Origin: Enterococcus moraviensis ATCC BAA-383
GTDB lineage: Bacteria; Bacillota; Bacilli; Lactobacillales; Enterococcaceae
NCBI RefSeq assembly: GCF_000407445.1
Contig: NZ_ASWB01000001.1
Location: forward strand, 496,001 to 560,000
Direction of reading: 5' to 3'
Length of the DNA: 64,000 bases
Of this stretch, positions 57,575 to 64,000 are shown piece after piece. The position numbers and the translations under genes are program-made. The notes under the pieces were generated by a model. The model had not been told where the DNA came from, ran no database searches, and saw only the letters and a list, made by a program, of their open reading frames with translations. Numbering within the stretch: position 1 is the first letter of the stretch; each line of letters begins with the position of its first letter.

Positions 57575-58888
57575 ATGGAACTATCTAGAAAAATAGAAAT
57601 TCTTGCTGAATCAGCAAAATATGATGTTTCATGTTCAAGTAGTGGAGTCACTGACAACACCCGAAAAGGAACTGTAGGAAGTACCTCGGCAGCTGGGATC
57701 TGTCATTCTTTTACGAGTGACGGCCGTTGTGTTTCTCTTTTGAAGTTGTTATTTACAAACGCATGTATTTTTGACTGTCACTATTGTATTAATCGAAAAT
57801 CAAATGCTATTCCCCGAGCCACTTTTACACCGCAAGAAGTTGCAGATTTAACAATGGATTTTTACATGCGAAATTATATTGAAGGACTCTTTCTTAGTTC
57901 CGCTATTATAAAAGATGTCGACTACACAAGCGAGCTATTGATCAAAACGCTAAAGATTTTACGTTATGAAAAAGGCTTCAAAGGGTACATACATGTGAAG
58001 GCAATTCCAGGTGCAGATGAAAAGTTAATTGATCAACTTGGTTTTTTAGCTGATCGAATGAGCGTAAACGTTGAGCTTCCATCGAGAGAAAGTCTCAAAC
58101 TACTAGCACCAGATAAGGATCCTTTTGCTTTATATAAACCAATGAAACAAATTACTAACAAGAAAAAAGAATTCTCTCAAACTCCCGCATTACGAAGAGG
58201 TGCTTCATTTGTTCCAGCTGGTCAATCTACACAAATGATCATCGGTGCGTCTCCCGAAAGTGACTATTCAATTGTGAAGATTGCAGAAAGACTTTATCAA
58301 AAATATGAACTGAAACGTGTCTACTACTCTGCTTATATTCCCGTTAATCAAGATTCTTTATTGCCTGCAATTACAACTGATCCGCCATTATTACGCGAGC
58401 ACCGTTTATATCAAGCTGATTGGCTATTACGTTTTTATCGTTTTTCTGCAGAGGAAATTTTATCCGAAAACAAACCTAACTTCAATTTGTATTTGGACCC
58501 CAAAGCTAACTGGGCCGTTCAAAATTATGAACAGTTTCCAATTGACATTCAAACTGCATCTTACGATCAATTATTGCGTATTCCAGGAATCGGACCTAAA
58601 AGTGCCCTAAATATCTTAAAAGCTCGAAAATATTATCAATTGCACCTTTCTGATCTAAAGAAATTAGGTGTCGTGATCAAGCGAGCACAATATTTTGTCA
58701 GTTGTAATGGCGCTCGTCAACCTGGATTAATCCATGATCCTCAATGGGTCATTTCCTCCTTGATTTCTTCACGACAATATGAAACATTGAAAAAGATGAA
58801 TAGCCAATCCAATCAAGAACAACTATCACTATTTGATGTAGAACGGTTTGAGGTAACTAAACGAAAGGAAGCTCGTTATGCAAATTAA
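57575..58888 (+). CDS. Putative DNA modification/repair radical SAM protein
   Basis: The 437-residue protein has a radical SAM CX3CX2C cluster in FTNACIFDCHYCINRKS (about residues 65-77), a preceding CHSFTSDGRCVSLLKLL, and a C-terminal helix-hairpin-helix-like YDQLLRIPGIGPKSALNILKA (about 330-350). This is the layout of the uncharacterised TIGR03916 family named after its link to uracil-DNA glycosylase-like proteins. The HhH suggests DNA or RNA binding. The ATG at 57575 has AGAGG upstream. It overlaps the next gene by 11 bp, so the two act together. Confidence 0.88.
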   Translation: MELSRKIEILAESAKYDVSCSSSGVTDNTRKGTVGSTSAAGICHSFTSDGRCVSLLKLLFTNACIFDCHYCINRKSNAIPRATFTPQEVADLTMDFYMRNYIEGLFLSSAIIKDVDYTSELLIKTLKILRYEKGFKGYIHVKAIPGADEKLIDQLGFLADRMSVNVELPSRESLKLLAPDKDPFALYKPMKQITNKKKEFSQTPALRRGASFVPAGQSTQMIIGASPESDYSIVKIAERLYQKYELKRVYYSAYIPVNQDSLLPAITTDPPLLREHRLYQADWLLRFYRFSAEEILSENKPNFNLYLDPKANWAVQNYEQFPIDIQTASYDQLLRIPGIGPKSALNILKARKYYQLHLSDLKKLGVVIKRAQYFVSCNGARQPGLIHDPQWVISSLISSRQYETLKKMNSQSNQEQLSLFDVERFEVTKRKEARYAN

Positions 58889-59627
58889 AAAAACAAGTGA
58901 GGTTTGGGAATACGATGGTAGTTTTTCTGGATTTTTAACGCTTGTCTCTCATGCATTCAAAAAACAACAATTCCCTGATATGATCATAACGCCCAACACA
59001 GCCATTGAGTCTTTATTTTTCAGTCACTGGATTGAAACAGATGAACGTTTAGCAAAAAGAATCTACACACGACTTAATGAACGCCTAAGAAAAGAAAATA
59101 GTCAGTTCATTATCGATGGGTTCAATTGCTCAGCAAAAGAGAAAGAACGATGTCTACTAGATGCTATCCTAATTGCTTTAGAATCAAAAGATCTACTAAC
59201 AAATCACTTGGGTCATCAGTCTATTTTGACGTTGCATAACTCGATAAAAGCGTTATTTGGTGAGGTTCACCTCTTTACTGGATTTGTCCGTTTTGAATAT
59301 GTGGGGGAACTACTATATAGTAGCATTGCTCCTAAGCACTTTTCTTTACCCTATCTATGTCCTCATTTTGCACATCGCTATCCAAAAGAAACGCTCATGA
59401 TCTATGATGAAACACATCATTTACTTGGGATAATCGAAAAAGGACACATTCGCTTTGTTGAAAATAGTGACCCACCTGAATTTAATACAGACGATACTGA
59501 GCAGAATATCCAAAATAATTGGCAAACGTTTCTCAACGCCGTTACGATAAAAGAGCGGAAAAATGAACAGCTTCAACTTTCTCATTTACCTAAAAGATAT
59601 CGTGGTCATATGATCGATTTTGACTAA
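58878..59627 (+). CDS. TIGR03915-family putative DNA metabolism protein
   Basis: The 249-residue protein begins MQIKKTSEVWEYDGSFSGFLTLV, has VHLFTGFVRFEYVGELLYSSIAPKHFSLPYLCPHFAHRYP in the middle and ends HLPKRYRGHMIDFD, pattern of the TIGR03915 family, which is found next to (or fused with) the radical SAM partner. In some bacteria it is fused to a UDG-like domain, which is missing here. It is translationally coupled to the upstream radical SAM gene. No experimental function is known to me. Confidence 0.85.
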   Translation: MQIKKTSEVWEYDGSFSGFLTLVSHAFKKQQFPDMIITPNTAIESLFFSHWIETDERLAKRIYTRLNERLRKENSQFIIDGFNCSAKEKERCLLDAILIALESKDLLTNHLGHQSILTLHNSIKALFGEVHLFTGFVRFEYVGELLYSSIAPKHFSLPYLCPHFAHRYPKETLMIYDETHHLLGIIEKGHIRFVENSDPPEFNTDDTEQNIQNNWQTFLNAVTIKERKNEQLQLSHLPKRYRGHMIDFD

Positions 59628-59648
59628 ACGTATCGTTTTACAGTAAAA

Positions 59649-59687
59649 AAGATGTTATGGACATAAAAATTTAGTCCATAACATCTT
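59649..59687 (-). terminator. Terminator of the Phd-like gene
   Basis: AAGATGTTATGGAC (59649-59662) and GTCCATAACATCTT (59674-59687) form a perfect 14-bp stem; on the minus strand six T follow. It lies between convergent genes. Confidence 0.85.
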
Positions 59688-59703
59688 GAATTCAATTGAT
59701 GAT

Positions 59704-60189
59704 TTAGTCTACTCTAAGATGAATCTTTTTCACGATTATTTTGTCTGATAAATGAGATTGGTTGCTCTGTTCTCCAATTACTTCAGCAAATATATTGGTT
59801 CTGTCCTCTTTTTTCTGTAGATGATAATCGATTTTTCCAGTTTCATTCAGTTCATTCATCATTTCACTATAGTCCTCTGATTCCACTTTTCGGCTAATAA
59901 AACCTAGTGATACCAAGTGATCATCCAAATTCTTAGTAGATATCAATGAGCCAAAAGCGATTTTTTGGCGAATGGCTTGATTTAACTGTGCAATCTTCAC
60001 TTCTTGTCCTTGATCGCTTGTTTTTTTCTTGATCAATTCTTCATATTGTTCAGCTGTCAACATTACACCAGCAACTTTTTTTCTATTATAAATATAGACG
60101 CCAGTGTTCATTTCTTTCGCTGTTTCAAAAATTGTCATAGGAGACTGTTTTACATCTGTAACTGAAAATGATATTTCTTTGTTTTCCAT
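59704..60189 (-). CDS. Orphan Phd/YefM-like antitoxin-fold protein
   Basis: Of 161 residues the first ~60 follow the Phd/YefM antitoxin fold (FSVTDVKQSPMTIFETAKEMNTGVYIYNRKKVAGVMLTAEQYEELI). The remaining ~100 form a charged tail without a recognisable toxin-binding pattern. No Doc, YoeB or RelE-type gene lies on either side: the downstream neighbour is a terminator and the upstream neighbour is nagA. It may be a stand-alone DNA-binding regulator. GGAAGGGAAG precedes the ATG. Confidence 0.75.
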   Translation of the reverse strand: MENKEISFSVTDVKQSPMTIFETAKEMNTGVYIYNRKKVAGVMLTAEQYEELIKKKTSDQGQEVKIAQLNQAIRQKIAFGSLISTKNLDDHLVSLGFISRKVESEDYSEMMNELNETGKIDYHLQKKEDRTNIFAEVIGEQSNQSHLSDKIIVKKIHLRVD

Positions 60190-60265
60190 CGTTCAACTTC
60201 CCTTCCAACTGATTATATCATACAGTTTTCAGGTGTGAAGAGCTTTTTATGTTTAGACAAAAAAG

Positions 60266-60306
60266 AGTGAGTGAGGTATCACTTAAAAAGTCATACTTCA
60301 CTCACT
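60266..60306. terminator. nagA terminator
   Basis: AGTGAGTGA-GTAT and ATAC-TCACTCACT form a 14-bp stem with one mismatch. The minus strand then reads CTTTTTT. Confidence 0.85.
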
Positions 60307-60313
60307 TTTTCAA

Positions 60314-61462
60314 TTATGCGCGGTAACGTTCCACACCATCTAAATAAGTTGCGTCTAATTCCATATTGGGATTTAATACGATAAAGTCTGCATCTCGACC
60401 TTTAGAAATCATCCCACATTTATCGTCGATTTTACAACTAATTGCAGGCACTAATGTTGCCATCATGATTGCTTGTTCTGGAGTAGCAATCTCCCAGTCA
60501 ACGACATTTTTGATCGCTTCTTTTAATTTCAAGATACTACCAGCTAAGTTGCCAGATTCTAAACGAGCTGTACCGTCTTTAACAACAACTGGAAATTCGC
60601 CTAAATTATAGTCGCCATCTGGCATACCGCCAGCCATCATACAGTCTGTAATCAAGGCCACATGATCATGTCCTGCTTTTTCCATTAAAATATCTGCTGC
60701 ATTCGGGTGAACATGATGTCCATCACAAATCAATTCAGAAAATACATGGTTTAATGACATCAAAGCCCCGACCATTCCTGGTTCACGATGATTCAAGCCG
60801 CGCATTCCGTTATACGCATGCACAAAAACGCTTGCTCCAGACTCTACCGCTTCGGTAGCTTGTTCTAACGTTGCGTCACTATGGCCTAAAGCCACCACAA
60901 CACCTTCATCTGTTACGGATTTTACAAATTCTTTAACCCCTTTACGTTCTGGCGCTAAAGCGATTTTTTTGATTAGACCGCCTGAAGCCTCTTGCCATTC
61001 ATTAAAAGTTGCTATATCAGGATCACCAAAGTAACTTGGGTTTTGAGCGCCTTTATGTTCTTCGGTAAAGAACGGTCCTTCAAAATAAATTCCTTGAACT
61101 TTCGCTCCGGGAACTTCTTGATATACCTCTCCAATTGTTTGTGCAACATCTTTTAAGCGTTCTTTACTTGAAGTCAAAGTTGTTGGTAAAAATGAGGTTA
61201 CGCCACATGATAGCAAGCCTTCTGACATCACTTTCAAGCCTTCAGCATCGCTATCCATCACATCATGATTCATATACCCATGAATATGTGTATCGACTAA
61301 ACCAGGTGCAATCCATTTTCCTTCTTCTTTGATTACGTTTGCGTCTTTTTCAGGAACTTCTTTATAGAAATCTCCGAATAAACCATCTGTAATTTCTAAA
61401 TATCCAGGTCCTTTTACGTCACTTTTTAAAAAGAACTTTTCAGCAAAGATAAATGTTCTCAT
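60314..61462 (-). CDS. nagA: N-acetylglucosamine-6-phosphate deacetylase
   Basis: NagA removes acetate from GlcNAc 6-phosphate, the product of MurQ, to give GlcN 6-phosphate. The 382-residue amidohydrolase has a metal site in PGLVDTHIHGYMNHDVMD, EGPFFTEEHKGAQNP, LGHSDATLEQA and ICDGHHVHP and the catalytic aspartate in ITDCMMAGGMPDG. The start at 61462 is chosen for AAGGA spacing; the ATG at 61468 is the alternative. It is single, with its own terminator. Confidence 0.96.
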   Translation of the reverse strand: MRTFIFAEKFFLKSDVKGPGYLEITDGLFGDFYKEVPEKDANVIKEEGKWIAPGLVDTHIHGYMNHDVMDSDAEGLKVMSEGLLSCGVTSFLPTTLTSSKERLKDVAQTIGEVYQEVPGAKVQGIYFEGPFFTEEHKGAQNPSYFGDPDIATFNEWQEASGGLIKKIALAPERKGVKEFVKSVTDEGVVVALGHSDATLEQATEAVESGASVFVHAYNGMRGLNHREPGMVGALMSLNHVFSELICDGHHVHPNAADILMEKAGHDHVALITDCMMAGGMPDGDYNLGEFPVVVKDGTARLESGNLAGSILKLKEAIKNVVDWEIATPEQAIMMATLVPAISCKIDDKCGMISKGRDADFIVLNPNMELDATYLDGVERYRA

Positions 61463-61565
61463 CTTCATCCTTCTTTCTTTAATTTTCTACTTTAAAACTA
61501 CTCTTAAAATCAATGAAAGTCAAGAATGGTGTAGACCTTTACTGAAAAAATTTACTTAACTTTCT

Positions 61566-62393
61566 TTATATTTTAATTGTTTCAATACGACGAATCTGTT
61601 CAGACAAAATTTGGTACTCTTCTGCTTTATCTGAGAACCCTTTCACATCCATCAATTGACTTTTCAACTGAAACAGCTCACTCAAAAAGTAGTAGCTATT
61701 CCGATGTCTCGACCAAACAATTCCTTGATCAATATAAATCTGCGCCTCTTCAAGTCGTTTTTGATCCGTTAAAAATTTGGAATAATTATAGAATATCTTA
61801 GTCAATTCCGCAGTCACTCGTTCATTTGGTAATTTATGAAAATAGTGAATACTTAATTTTAAATACTTTTCAGCTTCGCTAAATTGCCCAATACTGCTAT
61901 ACGTACTCCCTATACAGCTTATTACTTGAATTTCAAAATCAGACAAATTGACCTTATTTGCTTGATACGTATATGACAGCCCTTTTTTCAAATCTAGTAT
62001 TGCTTGTTCATACTCATTGCAAAGATAAAATTTACAACTACCTAAATAATAATAATAGCGTTGCCAATCTGTGTCTAAATGAAGTCTTTCTTCTATTTGA
62101 GTATCCTGCATATAGGTCATTATTTTTTTGTATTCTTTATGACGAAAATAGTCTGCTATCTTTTCAAATATTTGCGTAATCAAACGAACTTCTTCAGATT
62201 TGAATTGCATTATTTGATCCATTGTCACACCTAAGCGCTGACAAATTTGTTGCATCACTACTACATTTGGTAATTCCTCATTGTTCTCTATTCTGCTTAA
62301 TACACTTTGTGAACAAATGTCTTCTGATAACATTTTTTGTGTCAGCTTTCTATTCTTACGAATTTCCTTAATAACTGCTCCAAAAGAATCCAT
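61566..62393 (-). CDS. PlcR/Rgg-like HTH regulator with TPR domain
   Basis: The 275-residue protein has an N-terminal HTH (about 5-60; LTQKMLSEDICSQSVLSRIENNEELPNV) followed by helical repeats with TPR pattern (about 70-270: YYYLGSCKFYLCNEYEQAI, IGQFSEAEKYLKLS, RLEEAQIYIDQG). This is the RRNPP architecture (PlcR/Rgg/PrgX), usually controlled by a small secreted peptide. No typical peptide gene was found in the adjacent 180 bp; a 58-residue gene is divergent. A palindrome lies between the two. Confidence 0.85.
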   Translation of the reverse strand: MDSFGAVIKEIRKNRKLTQKMLSEDICSQSVLSRIENNEELPNVVVMQQICQRLGVTMDQIMQFKSEEVRLITQIFEKIADYFRHKEYKKIMTYMQDTQIEERLHLDTDWQRYYYYLGSCKFYLCNEYEQAILDLKKGLSYTYQANKVNLSDFEIQVISCIGSTYSSIGQFSEAEKYLKLSIHYFHKLPNERVTAELTKIFYNYSKFLTDQKRLEEAQIYIDQGIVWSRHRNSYYFLSELFQLKSQLMDVKGFSDKAEEYQILSEQIRRIETIKI

Positions 62394-62452
62394 ACTTCCA
62401 CTCCTAAGATAATTTCCATAATCTATTACGTAAACTGAAGTTTTATTAACCC

Positions 62453-62484
62453 AAAATGCAAAATATGCGAATTCGCATTATGCA
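62453..62484. promoter_or_regulatory. Palindrome between the PlcR-like gene and its divergent neighbour
   Basis: The perfect 14-bp ATGCGAATTCGCAT at 62469-62482 is nested between AATGCA and TGCATT arms. It looks like the PlcR box (TATGNAN4TNCATA) in its TATG...CAT ends, but deviates at the inner A/T positions. It is a likely binding site of the adjacent regulator (inference). Coordinates are accurate to a few bases. Confidence 0.6.
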
Positions 62485-62584
62485 TTTATTGTACTTTATT
62501 GCATAATATACTGCAAGAACATTACCTACTACTTAAACGAGACGATTTAAAAAAATTTTGCTTTGCAAATAAGGGGTGTTACTT

Positions 62585-62761
62585 ATGACACAGGAGAAAC
62601 AAGTTAGCTTTAGTTGGGAAAAAAATAGCTATAAAGGTTATGTTGAGAAAGAATATGAAAATGCTTATTTGATTGTTGTTTCAGATCCAAGTCCAGACAT
62701 GGAAGAAAAGTATACAAACCGCATGATAATTAGTAAAAAAAATTGCCAAACTGCAGAGTAG
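62585..62761 (+). CDS. Small DUF2187-like protein
   Basis: The 58-residue protein MTQEKQVSFSWEKNSYKGYVEKEYENAYLIVV ends NRMIISKKNCQTAE, a short beta-barrel-like pattern as in DUF2187 proteins (FxxGxxGxVxxxxENxxIV...RxVVxxKN). AAGGGG precedes the ATG at 62585. It is divergent from the PlcR-like regulator and could be its target. The match is weak, so treat the family as tentative. Confidence 0.6.
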   Translation: MTQEKQVSFSWEKNSYKGYVEKEYENAYLIVVSDPSPDMEEKYTNRMIISKKNCQTAE

Positions 62762-62805
62762 TAATCTTTTTTCATTACTTTGTACAACGTATCCCTAAAA
62801 ACGAG

Positions 62806-62844
62806 AGTGACTCAAAACGTATTTTGTTTTGAGTCACTTTTTTT
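62806..62844 (+). terminator. Terminator between small gene and aminotransferase
   Basis: AGTGACTCAAAAC (62806-62818) and GTTTTGAGTCACT (62826-62838) form a perfect stem followed by T7. Confidence 0.88.
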
Positions 62845-62847
62845 CGA

Positions 62848-64000
62848 TTATTTTTGTTTGTAAGTAGATAAAAACGCACGCATTTTTTCAGTTGTGAATT
62901 TCAAGTCTTCCATCTTAGGTAGATAAACGATTCTAAAATGATCTGGCTGTGTCCAGTTGAAGCCACCGCCGTGCACAAGTAAAATATGATGTTCATGAAG
63001 GAAGTCTAATACAAACTTTTCATCATCATAAATATTGAAGCGGGCAATATCGATCTTTGGAAAAATATAAAATGCCGCTTTAGGTTTTACTGCTGATAAC
63101 CCTGGGATATCATTGATCGCATTATAGATATATTCACGCTGTTCATAAATTCTACCACCTGGCAATAGTAAGTCGTCTACGCTTTGGTAGCCGCCTAATG
63201 CGGTTTGGATGATTTGCTGAGATAGTACATTAGAACACAAACGCATAGATGCAAGCATATTTAGCCCTTCTATATATCCTTTAACATGTTTTTTATTTCC
63301 GCTTAATACCATCCAGCCACAACGGAAGCCTGCAACTCGATGCGATTTAGATAGTCCGTTCAAAGTAACAACAAACAAATCTGGTGCTAATGTAGCGATT
63401 GGAATATGTGTTAAGCCATCCATCACTAAACGATCATAAATTTCATCTGAAAAAATGATCAAATCATTCTGCCTTGCTACCTCAACAATCTGTTCAAGAA
63501 TTTCTTTCGGGTATAATGCACCAGTTGGATTATTTGGGTTGATTAAAACGATTGCTTTTGTATTTGTTGTAACTTTTGCTTTTATATCGTCGATATCTGG
63601 ATACCATTCAGCTTGTTCATCACAAATGTAATGGACCGGATTTCCGCCAGCTAGTGATACTGATGCAGTCCATAAAGGATAATCTGGCATCGGAACTAGC
63701 ACTTCATCCCCATTATTCAGTAAACCTTGCATGCACATTGTAATCAATTCGCTGACACCATTACCTGTATAAATATCATTGATCGTCACATTAGGAAATC
63801 CTTTAACTTGGCAATATTGTTCAATTGCTTTACGGGCTGAAAAGATTCCTTTTGAATCAGAATACCCTTCAGAGTTGCGAACATTCATGATCATGTCTCG
63901 TACCACTTCATTTGGCGCATCAAAACCAAAGGGGGCGGGATTACCAGTATTAAGTTTCAAAATTCGAATGCCTTCTTCGTGCATTCTGTCCGCTTCTTCT
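62848..64000 (-). CDS. Class I/II aminotransferase, AlaT-like (partial, N-terminus outside)
   Basis: The frame stays open to the window end (EEADRMHEEGIRILKLNTGNPAPFGF at the edge), so roughly 20 N-terminal residues are missing. Visible are the PLP-related NPNNPTGALYP, DEIYDRLVMDG and the Schiff-base lysine in LNGLSKSHRVAGFRCGWM, then FRIVYLPK with a substrate-carboxylate arginine. It is most like the alanine/valine-pyruvate transaminases (AlaT), but substrate is not certain. It ends next to the terminator after the small gene. Confidence 0.9.
   Translation of the reverse strand, partial: EEADRMHEEGIRILKLNTGNPAPFGFDAPNEVVRDMIMNVRNSEGYSDSKGIFSARKAIEQYCQVKGFPNVTINDIYTGNGVSELITMCMQGLLNNGDEVLVPMPDYPLWTASVSLAGGNPVHYICDEQAEWYPDIDDIKAKVTTNTKAIVLINPNNPTGALYPKEILEQIVEVARQNDLIIFSDEIYDRLVMDGLTHIPIATLAPDLFVVTLNGLSKSHRVAGFRCGWMVLSGNKKHVKGYIEGLNMLASMRLCSNVLSQQIIQTALGGYQSVDDLLLPGGRIYEQREYIYNAINDIPGLSAVKPKAAFYIFPKIDIARFNIYDDEKFVLDFLHEHHILLVHGGGFNWTQPDHFRIVYLPKMEDLKFTTEKMRAFLSTYKQK

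Noticed and set aside
59704-60189. Complete toxin-antitoxin module
   Set aside because: No toxin-like frame lies in the flanking bases; the neighbours are a terminator and nagA.

Overview
The window is an ordinary chromosomal segment of a low-GC Gram-positive coccus, most probably an Enterococcus. The evidence is AT-rich codon use, strong AGGAGG-type ribosome sites, TTGACA/TATAAT promoters, a complete comEA-comEB-comEC cluster, a dnaE-pfkA-pyk cluster, a ylaN-ftsW-pyc-ylbCFG-rsmD-coaD-sepM block in the order known from Bacillus and other Firmicutes, an LPxTG-anchored 5'-nucleotidase and a MurNAc PTS operon. Species cannot be fixed from the sequence alone. No rRNA, tRNA, prophage, insertion sequence or CRISPR array was seen.

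Layout. 1-5140: an ArsR-type regulator cut by the edge, proC, pgcA, a nitroreductase and a MocR/PdxR-type regulator. 5227-5520: a 72-bp tandem array between that regulator and a divergent B6 kinase / ECF S-component pair (5626-7010). 7069-8372: a PadR regulator with a HAAS-type membrane partner. 8508-12418: a purine salvage block (guaC, xanthine permease, guanine deaminase) with PurBox-like sites. 12617-14555: a small membrane protein, an MBL hydrolase and a histidine phosphatase. 14622-19732: muropeptide sugar uptake (murR, murP, murQ, mupG and an EIIA-Glc-like protein). 19913-25384: uppP, a Fur-boxed P1B-4 metal ATPase, an HD hydrolase and a PiT phosphate transporter with its DUF47 partner. 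25628-31073: rpsT, a SnoaL-like protein, holA and the comE genes. 31174-32530: an ECF-like sigma factor translationally coupled to a PH-domain membrane protein. 32580-41738: the sepM-to-ylaN block. 42354-49853: adhP, pyk, pfkA, dnaE. 50074-56501: a DUF2929 protein, an MFS pump, an NCS2 purine permease with an unusual 5' leader, the surface 5'-nucleotidase and a DUF1361 protein. 56629-64000: a HAD phosphatase, a radical SAM/TIGR03915 pair, an orphan Phd-like protein, nagA, a PlcR-like TPR regulator with a divergent small gene, and an aminotransferase cut by the window end.

The genes connect in several pathways. MupG, MurQ and NagA would act in sequence on phosphorylated muropeptide sugars brought in by MurP with an EIIA. 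Guanine deaminase, xanthine permease, GMP reductase, the NCS2 permease and the surface 5'-nucleotidase together describe purine scavenging, and three of their upstream regions carry PurBox-like CGAAC motifs. PfkA, Pyk, Pyc and AdhP cover lower glycolysis and pyruvate use.

The points I would look at first are: (1) the NCS2 permease leader, which starts at a clear promoter with a perfect 10-bp stem enclosing 61 nt and is not a recognisable purine riboswitch; (2) PurBoxes placed about 75 bp upstream of the predicted transcription starts of guaC and the NCS2 gene; (3) the sigma factor/PH-domain pair; (4) the radical SAM/TIGR03915 DNA-metabolism pair; (5) the 4 x 72-bp array between divergent B6 genes.
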